A stretch of 64,000 bases of DNA, from positions 62,001 to 126,000 of the forward strand of contig NZ_JAMKBJ010000003.1 in NCBI RefSeq assembly GCF_027563315.1. The letters run 5' to 3'. Shown piece after piece: positions 9,896 through 18,220 of the stretch. The stretch's first letter is position 1; each line of letters opens with the position of its first letter. Made by a program: the position numbers and the translations under genes. The notes beneath the pieces are model-generated. The model saw only the letters and a program-made list of their open reading frames with translations. It had not been told where the DNA came from and searched no databases. The DNA comes from Paenisporosarcina quisquiliarum. GTDB lineage: Bacteria; Bacillota; Bacilli; Bacillales_A; Planococcaceae.

Positions 9896-11563
9896 ATGAA
9901 ATTTGTTAAGAATGATCAAACAGCGGTTTTCGCACTCGGCGGACTGGGCGAAATCGGCAAAAACACTTATGGAGTTCAATTCCAAGACGAAATAATTTTA
10001 ATTGATGCAGGTATTAAATTCCCTGAAGATGATTTACTCGGGATTGATTACGTTATTCCTGATTACACGTACCTTGTGAAAAATGTAGACAAGATTAAAG
10101 GTCTATTTATTACTCACGGTCACGAAGATCACATCGGCGGTATTCCCTACTTGCTCAAACAATTGAATATCCCAGTATATGGAGGAAAACTTGCACTTGG
10201 GTTGTTGAGAAATAAACTCGAAGAACATGGTTTATTGCGTACGACAAAGATGCACGTAATCGCTGAAGAAGACGTGATTAAATTCAGAAAAACTTCGGTG
10301 AGTTTCTTCCGTACAACGCACAGTATTCCTGATGCTTACGGAATTGTCGTTAAAACTCCACCAGGTAATGTTGTACATACAGGAGATTTTAAATTTGATT
10401 TCACACCAGTTGGTGAACCTGCTAACTTAACGAAAATGGCTGAAATTGGCCGTGATGGCGTGTTGTGTTTACTATCTGATAGTACAAATGCAGAAGTACC
10501 CAATTTCACAATGTCGGAACGAAAAGTCGGCGAAAGCTTGTCGGAAATTTTCCGTAAAGTGGATGGTCGTATTATTTTCGCTACTTTTGCATCAAATATT
10601 CATCGCTTACAACAAGTTACTGAAGCGGCTGTCCATCACGGACGGAAAATTGCTGTTTTTGGACGAAGCATGGATAATGCGATTACAATTGGGCGCGAGC
10701 TAGGATACATTACTGCACCAAAAGAAACATTCGTAGATGCTCAATCATTAAATCGTCTACCTGCGAATGAAGTAATGATTTTATGTACCGGTAGCCAAGG
10801 TGAACCTATGGCAGCGTTATCTCGAATTGCAAATGGCACACATCGCCAAATTCAAATTCAACCAGCCGATACAGTTATTTTTTCATCTTCACCAATTCCA
10901 GGTAATCGTACAAGCGTTAACCGTACAATCAACTTGCTGTTCCGGGCAGGAGCCGATGTTATCCATGGTTCATTGAATAACATCCATACTTCCGGTCATG
11001 GTTCTCAAGAAGAACAAAAATTGATGTTACGTCTGATGAAACCTAAGTTCTTTATGCCGATCCATGGTGAATATCGCATGTTAAAAATGCATACTGAACT
11101 AGCAGTAGATTGTGATGTTGAGCCAGAAAACACATTTATTATGGAAAATGGTGATGTTTTGGCACTTAGCCAAAACCAAGCAGCTGTTGCTGGTCGCATT
11201 CCTTCAGGTGATGTGTATATTGATGGTAGCGGCATCGGAGATATCGGAAATATCGTTTTACGTGATCGCCGAATTCTTTCCGAAGAAGGTTTAGTCATTG
11301 TTGTTGTAAGTACAGACCAAGAACGTCAGAAGATTGTTTCAGGTCCTGACATCATTTCTCGTGGTTTCGTTTACATGCGTGAATCAGGTGCGATGATTAA
11401 TGAAGCGCAACATATGTTAAATCGTCACTTACAAAAAACAATTCAATCCAAGGCAACTCCTTGGTCAGAATTAAAAAACGAAATTACAGACGTCTTGGGA
11501 CCGTATTTATACGAAAAAACAAAACGTCGTCCAATGATTCTACCAATTATCATGGAAGTTTAA
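9896..11563 (+). CDS. rnjA: Ribonuclease J1
   Basis: Metallo-beta-lactamase/beta-CASP RNase with 5'-3' exonuclease and endonuclease activity, central to mRNA decay and rRNA maturation in Bacillales. The 555 residues match RNase J1. Metal ligands appear in [10 protein letters not shown] (His74, His76, Asp78, His79), in VVHTGDFK and in the C-terminal beta-CASP motifs around [10 protein letters not shown] and [10 protein letters not shown]. Translation is likely coupled to rpoY, five bases upstream. A strong bidirectional terminator follows. Confidence 0.97.
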   Translation: MKFVKNDQTAVFALGGLGEIGKNTYGVQFQDEIILIDAGIKFPEDDLLGIDYVIPDYTYLVKNVDKIKGLFITHGHEDHIGGIPYLLKQLNIPVYGGKLALGLLRNKLEEHGLLRTTKMHVIAEEDVIKFRKTSVSFFRTTHSIPDAYGIVVKTPPGNVVHTGDFKFDFTPVGEPANLTKMAEIGRDGVLCLLSDSTNAEVPNFTMSERKVGESLSEIFRKVDGRIIFATFASNIHRLQQVTEAAVHHGRKIAVFGRSMDNAITIGRELGYITAPKETFVDAQSLNRLPANEVMILCTGSQGEPMAALSRIANGTHRQIQIQPADTVIFSSSPIPGNRTSVNRTINLLFRAGADVIHGSLNNIHTSGHGSQEEQKLMLRLMKPKFFMPIHGEYRMLKMHTELAVDCDVEPENTFIMENGDVLALSQNQAAVAGRIPSGDVYIDGSGIGDIGNIVLRDRRILSEEGLVIVVVSTDQERQKIVSGPDIISRGFVYMRESGAMINEAQHMLNRHLQKTIQSKATPWSELKNEITDVLGPYLYEKTKRRPMILPIIMEV

Positions 11564-11571
11564 TGCCATAC

Positions 11572-11622
11572 AAAAAGCTGTGCGACCGACACGTAATGTG
11601 TCGGTTGCACAGCTTTTATTTT
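11572..11622. terminator. Bidirectional terminator after rnjA (and for ktrC unit)
   Basis: Long stem AAAGCTGTGC-ACCGACAC with its complement around a GTAAT loop. It is followed by TTTTATTTTT on the plus strand and TTTTTG on the minus strand, and so could also end transcripts coming from ktrC through the adjacent repeat. Confidence 0.92.
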
Positions 11623-11646
11623 TGCATTTATGAATGATCCGCTTTA

Positions 11647-11968
11647 TGGCCTGCTTCACTTTTCTTTATGTCTAGCTCCGCAGGCCAAACCGCACCTAAG
11701 CTTGGGCTCACAGGATGTGAGTCATGAAGGCGTTGTGATACGATGTCACGCTTTTAGCCTTCCTTCCTTAACTCATGCGGAAACAAGTTTCCGAATCGTT
11801 TCCTCCAGCGCCGGCGTCGGTCTAGCGTGGCCTGCTCCGCTTTTCTTTATGTCTAGCTCCGCAGACCAGACCGCACCTAAGCTTCAGAAACTCATGCGGA
11901 AACAAGTTTCCGAATCGTTTCTTCCAGCGCCGGCGTCGGTCTAGTGTGGCCTGCTCCGCTTTTCTTTA
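11647..11968. repeat. Tandem hairpin-rich repeat (two units plus a truncated third)
   Basis: Unit 1 (11647-11827) and unit 2 (11828-11946) both begin TGGCCTGCT and end GGCGTCGGTCTAG(C/T)G. A partial third start (11947-11968) runs into the ktrC stop codon. Both full units contain the palindrome CGGAAACAAGTTTCCG. Unit 1 carries an extra block of about 62 bases (about 11704-11769) with two small hairpins, CTCAC-AGGAT-GTGAG and GTGAT-ACGAT-GTCAC, which unit 2 lacks. The same two-hairpin block recurs in the repeat at 19.7 kb. The open frame across it is not coding: it follows the repeat and has no ribosome site. Confidence 0.85.
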
Positions 11969-12625
11969 ATGCATAGCTTTTTTTTCGAAGCGGATAATAT
12001 CTGCGTCTGCACCGATGACAATCAGGACGTCATTGATTTGGATTTCTTCATCTGCTTGTGGAGAAACAAGAATGTCTGCTCCCCGCTTAATTGCAACGAT
12101 GTTTATTCCATACTTCGCACGGATATCTAAATCGATTAATGTAGAGCCAGCCAATATTTCATTCGCTTTTATCTCCATAATTGAATGTTCATCCGATAAC
12201 TCTAAATAATCCAGTACATTATTTGTCATGATGTTGTTGGCAATACGGATACCCATATCGCGTTCTGGATGGACAACTTGATCGGCACCAATTTTACGTA
12301 ACACTTTTTCATGATAGTCATTTTGCGCTTTAACGGTAATTTTATTGACACCAATTTCTTTCAACATCAAAGTTGTTAGAATGCTAGATTGAATGTCCTC
12401 ACCAATCGCTACGATTACATGTTCAAAATTACGAATCCCTAGTGATTTCAAAACAGACTCATCTGTCGTATCAGCAACGATTGCTTGAGTTGCAATTGAT
12501 GCAAATTCATCGACACGATCAGCAAACTTATCGATTGCCATAACGTCTGCACCTTGTTCAATCAGTTCTCTTACAATACTTCCTCCAAATCGACCTAACC
12601 CTATAACTACGAATTCTTTCTTCAT
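11966..12625 (-). CDS. ktrC: Ktr potassium uptake regulatory subunit (RCK)
   Basis: Cytoplasmic gating subunit of a Ktr K+ channel-transporter, 219 residues. An N-terminal RCK_N Rossmann domain has GLGRFGGS (residues 9-16) and the acidic VMAIDK at the end of the second strand for ATP/ADP or NAD(H). A C-terminal RCK_C domain from about 135 is the part that binds c-di-AMP in relatives. Its usual partner KtrD lies at the right end of this window, not beside it, as in B. subtilis where ktrC and ktrD are also separate. The stop codon overlaps the end of the tandem repeat, so the repeat forms its 3' untranslated region. Confidence 0.94.
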   Translation of the reverse strand: MKKEFVVIGLGRFGGSIVRELIEQGADVMAIDKFADRVDEFASIATQAIVADTTDESVLKSLGIRNFEHVIVAIGEDIQSSILTTLMLKEIGVNKITVKAQNDYHEKVLRKIGADQVVHPERDMGIRIANNIMTNNVLDYLELSDEHSIMEIKANEILAGSTLIDLDIRAKYGINIVAIKRGADILVSPQADEEIQINDVLIVIGADADIIRFEKKAMH

Positions 12626-12688
12626 CTTTCAACCTCCGTTGCGGAACGAATGGACATAGTGTATCACAACTTTAATTGACGCTCAAAT

Positions 12689-14503
12689 TCAATTTAGGGC
12701 TTCTCCAAATTGGGACATGACCAACTGGTGATAATGACCACGGTCTTTCATTAAAGAATCATGATCGCCAGATTCAAGAACACGTCCTTGTTCCAACACA
12801 ATAATCTGATTCGCTTCACGGATAGTCGAGAGTCGGTGAGCAATCATTATGGCCGTCCGATTCTTAAGAAGTGTACGCAACGCCTGTTGAATTTGCAGTT
12901 CAGTTTCCGTATCAATCGAAGCTGTCGCTTCATCCAAAATGATAATTCTAGGATTTGCAAGCAATGCTCGTGCAAAAGATAATAGTTGACGTTCACCAAC
13001 AGATAAAATGTTTCCGCGCTCTTCCACTTCTGTATCGTAGCCATTCGATAAACGTTCGATAAAACGATTGGCCCCCACAGCTTCTGCGGCTTTCATAACT
13101 TCTTCATCTGTTGCATGAGGATTACCGAAGCGAATATTATCCATGATCGTACCAGAGAAAATAAACGTTTCCTGAAGGACGATGCTGATTTGTTCACGTA
13201 ATGCACTTAATGACAAATCGCGGATATCCATTCCATCCATTTTCACTACTCCGTCTGTCGGATCGTAAAAACGCGATACAAGGTTAGCAATTGTTGTTTT
13301 ACCAGAACCTGTGTGACCAACCAGGGCAACCGTTTCCCCTGCCTTCATATCAAGTGAAATCCCTTTTAATGCTAAGCGATCTTTTTCATAACCAAATTGA
13401 ACATTTTCAAATTCAATATGTCCTTGCAATTGATTGATTTTGGTTGGGTTAGCTTTTTCATGCACTAACGGCTGCTCATCCAAGAATTCAAATATGCGTT
13501 CAGAAGATGCCATTCCCATTAGTAATTGGTTATAAATCTGTCCTAAACGTGAAATTGGCTCCCAGAACATGCCTAGGTAAAAGGCAAATGCGACGAATGC
13601 GCCAAGATCAAGCTGGTTATTTTGAATTAAATACGCACCGTACAAAATTAAAACAACTGAACCAACCGCATTCGTCATTTCTACGAATGGTCGGAACATG
13701 GAGTTCTTTTTAGTGGCAACACGCCATGATTCAAAGCTTTCTTCGTTTATTCCATTAAAGAAAGCCATATTTTCATTTTCCTGAGTAAATGATTGAGTGA
13801 TTCGCATACCTTGAATACTTTCATTCAAATGGGCATTGATTTTTGCTTGTTTCATCCTGACATCTTGCCATGAACGACGAATGTTTTTACGTAAAGTCGT
13901 TGAGATGAAGAACATTAACGGCAAAATAACAAGTACCGCTAAAGCGAGTGGTGGACTGAGTGTGAACAGGATGATTAGAACCCCTGCTAGAAGCAGTAAA
14001 TCCATCAGCAAATTTATAACCCCGTTCGTAAACAACTCTTGCAAAGAGTTAATATCATTCATAATTCTGACGAGAATGGAACCGGCAGACCGTTGATCAA
14101 AAAATCGATGTGAAAGCCATTGAACATGTGTAAATAAATGCTTACGCAAATCGTATATCACATTTTGACCGAGCTCATTCATCCATCGTATTCGGTACCG
14201 GTTGGCAATCGTGTTGACAATATATAAACCGGCAATAGAGGTGACAACCACCCAAAGCATCTGTGCATCTTTGTTTTCCAATGCTTGATTAATGGCATAC
14301 TCACCTATCAGAATAGGGATGATTAATCTGATGAGTGTTGTGATTGTGACGGCGATAAAAGCTTTTGGTAATAGCGTTTTTGAATAAGGTTTTACGTACG
14401 TAAATAGCCGAGCAAGTTGGGACCAGTTAAACGGTGCATCAATTACATCATCCGAAGAGTAGCGGAATCGTTTTAATACACTGGGATTGATTTGTTTAGT
14501 CAT
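12689..14503 (-). CDS. ABC exporter half-transporter, canonical-site subunit (YfiC-like)
   Basis: Fused membrane-ATPase half-transporter of 604 residues. A soluble N-terminus is followed by six predicted membrane helices (about 30-320) and a nucleotide-binding domain with Walker A GHTGSGKT, signature LSVGERQ and Walker B IIILDEATAS with catalytic Glu. The length and N-terminal SDDVIDAPFNW resemble B. subtilis YfiC. It follows its partner by 15 bases. Together they should form a heterodimeric multidrug or lipid exporter; the substrate is unknown. The signature (LSVGE rather than LSGGQ) departs from consensus, a known trait of asymmetric pairs. Confidence 0.88.
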   Translation of the reverse strand: MTKQINPSVLKRFRYSSDDVIDAPFNWSQLARLFTYVKPYSKTLLPKAFIAVTITTLIRLIIPILIGEYAINQALENKDAQMLWVVVTSIAGLYIVNTIANRYRIRWMNELGQNVIYDLRKHLFTHVQWLSHRFFDQRSAGSILVRIMNDINSLQELFTNGVINLLMDLLLLAGVLIILFTLSPPLALAVLVILPLMFFISTTLRKNIRRSWQDVRMKQAKINAHLNESIQGMRITQSFTQENENMAFFNGINEESFESWRVATKKNSMFRPFVEMTNAVGSVVLILYGAYLIQNNQLDLGAFVAFAFYLGMFWEPISRLGQIYNQLLMGMASSERIFEFLDEQPLVHEKANPTKINQLQGHIEFENVQFGYEKDRLALKGISLDMKAGETVALVGHTGSGKTTIANLVSRFYDPTDGVVKMDGMDIRDLSLSALREQISIVLQETFIFSGTIMDNIRFGNPHATDEEVMKAAEAVGANRFIERLSNGYDTEVEERGNILSVGERQLLSFARALLANPRIIILDEATASIDTETELQIQQALRTLLKNRTAIMIAHRLSTIREANQIIVLEQGRVLESGDHDSLMKDRGHYHQLVMSQFGEALN

Positions 14504-14518
14504 TATGATTCCGCCTTT

Positions 14519-16264
14519 CTATGCGTAAATATTTTCTAGTTGGTCTTTGTATTGAATTTCATAAATTCGTTTATACAATCCTTGTTGATTAATCAATTGA
14601 TTATGTGTACCACGCTGAACAATCTTCCCATGCTCAAACACAATTAGTTCGTCTGCATGTTTTACCGAAGAAATTCGGTGAGCAATGATGAACGTCGTAC
14701 GGCCTTTCATCACTTCTTCCAATGCTTGCTGAATGTGCAGCTCCGTTTTCATATCAACAGCACTAGTCGCATCGTCCAATACTAAAATGGCAGGATTTTG
14801 GCATAAGGCACGAGCAATTGCAATTCGTTGTTTTTGTCCGCCCGATAAACCAAGTCCCCGCTCCCCTAACATCGTGTCATACGTATCAGGTAGTTCCATG
14901 ATAAATTCATGTGCATTGGCACGTTTCGCCGCATCGATGATTTCTTCCATCGTTGCATCGGGACGGCCATATGAAATATTGGCTTTAATCGATGAAGAAA
15001 ATAAAAATGATTCCTGAAGAACAAAGCCAATGTTAGATCGTAGTGAAGTGAGAGAGTACTCATCGACAGCAATGCCATCTACTTTCACTGTCCCTATTGT
15101 CGGTTCATAAAAACGCGTTAACAGTTGAGTTAAACTTGTTTTACCTGAACCAGTAGCTCCTATTAGACCTACACGTTTACCAGCTTCTACCGTCAAATTC
15201 ACGTCATCAAGAGCCAATTGATCTTCTTTACGATATTGAAGCGTCACATTTTCAAAGACTACATGTCCTTTCATATTAGAGCCATCCACTGCATCGACTT
15301 TTGATTGAATCGGTTCAGGTGCTTCTAGTACTTCAAGTAACCGTTCACCTGATGCTTTAGACTGGGAAAATAAATTGACCGTAAAGCCTAAGTTCATGAT
15401 TGGAAAAATGATATAGCCAAGCAAGCTGTAAAATGCCACGAGACGTCCAACGCTTAATTGACCATCCATTACGAGGAATCCACCATAGCCGAATAAAAAG
15501 ACTACGCTGATATTGCCGAGGAATTCCATCACCGGGAAGTACTTTGCCCAGATTTCAGTAGTAAATAAATAACGATCTTTATAATCACCATTTGAATTGT
15601 TGAATTTATTAATTTGGAACGATTCACGGGAAAGTGACTTAACTGTATGAATCCCGCTTATGTTTTCTTGAACATTGGTATTTAATTTACCGAAGGATTT
15701 ACGGATGTCCCGGAATGCCGGATGCACCAGTTTATCGAATCGCAGTACTGCAATGACCAATAAAGGCATGGCAGCCATCGACACAAATGTTAATGATACG
15801 GAATAGTAAAACATGACACAAAGAGAAACGGATACTAGAAATACCAGACGGAACAACTCAACGAATCCGAACGATAAGAAGAATCTGAACCCTTCGACGT
15901 CTGCAGTCAGTCGTGACATTAAATCCCCTGTTTTTGCATTGTCATAATAAGAAAATGGCAGTCGTTGCAATTTTGAATATAACGCATTTCGTAATTCATA
16001 GACCGAGCGAATACCGAACATATCACCCGTGTATTGCCCAATATACGTCGCAATTCCTTTGATAATCATAAGACCCATAAAAATCCCAGCAAGTTTCCAA
16101 GCTAAATCGTATTGCTCTCCCTTAATAACACGGTCAATCGTCTGTTGCAAAATGATTGGATAAGCAACTGTAATTAACAACGTGATTAAGAGCATGAACA
16201 AGGACCAAAAGAATAAATGTTTATTTGGCCAGTAGTATTCTTTCAGTTTTTTAAAAATTCCCAA
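14519..16264 (-). CDS. ABC exporter half-transporter, degenerate-site subunit (YfiB-like)
   Basis: Partner half-transporter of 581 residues with six predicted membrane helices then an ATPase domain: Walker A GATGSGKT, signature LSGGQKQ and Walker B ILVLDDATSA. The residue after Walker B is Asp where a catalytic Glu is usual, so one of the two ATP sites of the heterodimer should be non-canonical, as in BmrCD-type exporters. The TTG at 16264 is taken as start because AGGGGGA lies seven bases upstream; an in-frame ATG at 16291 lies before that ribosome site. It is the first gene of the pair. Confidence 0.87.
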   Translation of the reverse strand: MGIFKKLKEYYWPNKHLFFWSLFMLLITLLITVAYPIILQQTIDRVIKGEQYDLAWKLAGIFMGLMIIKGIATYIGQYTGDMFGIRSVYELRNALYSKLQRLPFSYYDNAKTGDLMSRLTADVEGFRFFLSFGFVELFRLVFLVSVSLCVMFYYSVSLTFVSMAAMPLLVIAVLRFDKLVHPAFRDIRKSFGKLNTNVQENISGIHTVKSLSRESFQINKFNNSNGDYKDRYLFTTEIWAKYFPVMEFLGNISVVFLFGYGGFLVMDGQLSVGRLVAFYSLLGYIIFPIMNLGFTVNLFSQSKASGERLLEVLEAPEPIQSKVDAVDGSNMKGHVVFENVTLQYRKEDQLALDDVNLTVEAGKRVGLIGATGSGKTSLTQLLTRFYEPTIGTVKVDGIAVDEYSLTSLRSNIGFVLQESFLFSSSIKANISYGRPDATMEEIIDAAKRANAHEFIMELPDTYDTMLGERGLGLSGGQKQRIAIARALCQNPAILVLDDATSAVDMKTELHIQQALEEVMKGRTTFIIAHRISSVKHADELIVFEHGKIVQRGTHNQLINQQGLYKRIYEIQYKDQLENIYA

Positions 16265-16413
16265 GCTATTTCCCCCTAATTCGAAAGACATAGTATTTAA
16301 TATATCGGATTCCGAAATAAATGACTACCCCCTTTTGACTGATATTTTACATAAATTGAAATTTTCATTTTTATCTTCTGTTATTTCACTTCAATCAAAT
16401 TTTCATAGACAAC

Positions 16414-16487
16414 AAAAAAAGTGCCCCAACATGAAAGAATGACAGAGAACTTTATTTCTCTGAATTCCATCATGTAAAGCACTTTTT
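16414..16487 (-). terminator. Terminator after ykuV
   Basis: Outer stem AAAAAGTGC / GCACTTTTT encloses a TCATG/CATGA arm and an AGAGAA/TTCTCT hairpin. There is a T-run on the minus strand. The rest of 16265-16508 holds nothing else I can support apart from the undefined ABC promoter region. Confidence 0.75.
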
Positions 16488-16508
16488 CTTCTCATAATTT
16501 AAAATGTC

Positions 16509-16961
16509 TTAAGAGTTACGAATTTCATCTAACACACGGTTAACACGTTTTTCAAGCATCTTCATTCCACTGCCACCCGCCTGGAAGTGACGAAGTTGAC
16601 CTTCTTTATCAAAAACGTAATATGCAGGAACATACTGATTATCGAAAGCATCAGTCAATTTCATATCGTTGTCCACATAAATCGGCTGTGTAATATCATG
16701 TTCTGCGGCGCTTTTCTTAATTTCTGACAGATCCATGTCTTTCTCTGAACGTGGCATATGGACAGCTACTACATTTAGTTCATTCTTATATTGATCACGG
16801 AATGCATTTATTTCCGGCATTGCTTCTTTACAAAGACCACAACTAACAGACCAAAAATGAATGAGTGTTGGTTTTTTGCCAATCAATTCTCTTTTTGCAA
16901 CTTCTCCATTTAGCCATGCAGTTGCGCCTGACAAATCAGGCATAGGTGAACGTAATTTCAT
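16509..16961 (-). CDS. ykuV: Thiol-disulfide oxidoreductase YkuV
   Basis: Thioredoxin-fold protein of 150 residues with the active-site CGLC in HFWSVSCGLCKEAMP and a cis-proline near VPAYYVFD. No signal peptide or membrane anchor, so it should act in the cytoplasm. It matches B. subtilis YkuV closely by memory (shared WLNGEV, VVAVHMPRSE, HFQAGGSGMKMLEKRVNRVL). It lies 123 bases downstream of the peroxiredoxin gene ykuU, separated by a terminator, so the pair is probably partly co-expressed. Reduction of YkuU or other protein disulfides is a plausible role but not shown here. Confidence 0.93.
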   Translation of the reverse strand: MKLRSPMPDLSGATAWLNGEVAKRELIGKKPTLIHFWSVSCGLCKEAMPEINAFRDQYKNELNVVAVHMPRSEKDMDLSEIKKSAAEHDITQPIYVDNDMKLTDAFDNQYVPAYYVFDKEGQLRHFQAGGSGMKMLEKRVNRVLDEIRNS

Positions 16962-16987
16962 TGTTTTTCCTCCTCAATGATACATGT

Positions 16988-17026
16988 AAAAAATCCCCAC
17001 TGCGTATCGTATGCGTGGGGAATTTT
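16988..17026 (-). terminator. Terminator between ykuU and ykuV
   Basis: AAAATTCCCCAC / GTGGGGATTTTT on the minus strand around a GCATACGATACGCA apex. It could be a partial terminator that sets the YkuU:YkuV ratio. Confidence 0.85.
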
Positions 17027-17084
17027 GGTGTCTAATTAATAAAACACATGAAACAAGGTCTAATTGTAAACCTCTTTCAATTAA

Positions 17085-17627
17085 TTAAAGAGTTTTTTGA
17101 CCTGGACGCCAGTTTGCTGGGCAAAGACCACCAGTTTGAAGAGCTTGTAATACGCGAAGAGTTTCATCAACATCACGGCCAATATTATTGTGGAACACTG
17201 TTTGGTATTGCATTTCGCCTTCAGGGTTGACGATGAATAAACCACGAAGAGCAATTCCCTCTTCTTCAATTAATACACCATATTCACGTGATACTACATG
17301 GTTTGTATCTGCAGCCAATGGGTATTTCAATTCACCTAAACCATTGTCTTGACGAGCTGTGTTAATCCAAGCCAAGTGAGTGTGGATTGTATCTGTAGAA
17401 ACACCGATAATTTCAGCGTCTAAATCTTCAAATTCATCATAGCGATCTGACATTGCAGTGATTTCAGTTGGACATACAAAAGTGAAATCCATTGGATAAA
17501 AGAACAACACTGTCCATTTATCGTTTTTCATGTTTTCTTCCAAGCTTACTTTACCGAAAGACTTATCTGCCAGCACTGCGTCCATTGAGAAACGGGGTGC
17601 TTGTTTACCTACCATACGTTCAGTCAT
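17085..17627 (-). CDS. ykuU: 2-Cys peroxiredoxin YkuU
   Basis: AhpC/TSA peroxiredoxin of 180 residues that reduces hydrogen peroxide and organic hydroperoxides. The peroxidatic Cys lies in YPMDFTFVCPTE (about residue 52) and the resolving Cys in GGLCPANW near the C-terminus, making it a typical 2-Cys enzyme. Gene order ykuU-ykuV is as in B. subtilis. A sigma-A-like promoter lies about 65 bases upstream and a 28-base stem-loop sits at the predicted 5' end of the transcript. Confidence 0.94.
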   Translation of the reverse strand: MTERMVGKQAPRFSMDAVLADKSFGKVSLEENMKNDKWTVLFFYPMDFTFVCPTEITAMSDRYDEFEDLDAEIIGVSTDTIHTHLAWINTARQDNGLGELKYPLAADTNHVVSREYGVLIEEEGIALRGLFIVNPEGEMQYQTVFHNNIGRDVDETLRVLQALQTGGLCPANWRPGQKTL

Positions 17628-17654
17628 GTGAAAACCTCCAAGAAGTTATTTATC

Positions 17655-17682
17655 TGCTAACGAATTGTATTCGTTATTAGCA
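17655..17682 (-). promoter_or_regulatory. Stem-loop at predicted 5' end of ykuU mRNA
   Basis: TAACGAAT-TGT-ATTCGTTA is a perfect 8-bp inverted repeat, extended after a three-base bulge by TGC/GCA arms. It starts a few bases after the predicted transcription start. It could be an operator or a 5' mRNA-stabilising hairpin; it does not look like a PerR box. Confidence 0.55.
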
Positions 17683-17690
17683 CAATTTAA

Positions 17691-17719
17691 AGAATAACAA
17701 AGTCCGTACTGCAAATCAA
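17691..17719 (-). promoter_or_regulatory. Sigma-A-like promoter of ykuU
   Basis: On the minus strand, TTGATT (17719-17714), 17 bases and TATTCT (17696-17691). Nothing else is evident between here and 17878. Confidence 0.55.
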
Positions 17720-17878
17720 TTCATCAGCTTTCAACTAGCAGAAGGAAAAATTTTTACGTCTAATTCGTGTCGAATGTTTAGTATGCTCATCTAGAGGTAA
17801 ACTATTCAAGCGAGAAAAGTAGAAACAATATCATGATGTTTTTTTATAAACCAAAATAAAAAAAGACCTTCAACAACC

Positions 17879-18151
17879 TTATGTTAAAGGGCGTTTAGGT
17901 CTCAATTCACAATACTCACATGTTGGATCTGTGCAAGCTTCTTCTCGCCAAGCATTGCATGGCTCACAGTAACAAGCGTCGTATTCCTCATGATAGGATA
18001 AAACTTCAAAACAATCATTACAATAATCACTAATTTCGTCATCGGCAATGACACGGTTTTTCACCAAAAGAAAAGTGCCTTCAATTTGTTTTTGTGATTT
18101 TTTATGTTGTCGTACTTTAGGATCCAAAAATAACATCATGGTTCTTCCCAT
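17879..18151 (-). CDS. Cysteine-rich small protein, zinc-ribbon-like
   Basis: Hypothetical protein of 90 residues. The second half carries a dense set of cysteines, CNDC, CYCEPC and CTDPTCEYC, which looks like one or two structural zinc sites. The N-terminal half is basic (KVRQHKKSQKQ). I do not recognise a named family. ATG at 18151 is chosen because GGAAGGAG lies eight bases upstream; an in-frame GTG at 18160 overlaps that site. It is divergent from the CorA-like gene. A weak stem (AAGACCT/AGGTCT) with a T-run overlaps the 3' end and may terminate it. Confidence 0.7.
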   Translation of the reverse strand: MGRTMMLFLDPKVRQHKKSQKQIEGTFLLVKNRVIADDEISDYCNDCFEVLSYHEEYDACYCEPCNAWREEACTDPTCEYCELRPKRPLT

Positions 18152-18220
18152 AACCGTCACTCCTTCCGAGTTTCATGGTAACATATATATATGAAAGAAA
18201 AAATAGTGGAGGTCTTGAAA

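Noticed and set aside
11630-11944. 104-residue plus-strand ORF between rnjA and ktrC
   Set aside because: It lies wholly in the tandem repeat, has no ribosome site, and its sequence is the translation of repeated hairpins.
11647-11968. CRISPR-like tandem array
   Set aside because: Only two unequal long units, no regular spacers and no cas genes.
17641-17690. PerR or Fur box upstream of ykuU
   Set aside because: The palindrome TAACGAAT-TGT-ATTCGTTA does not match the TTATAATnATTATAA-type consensus.
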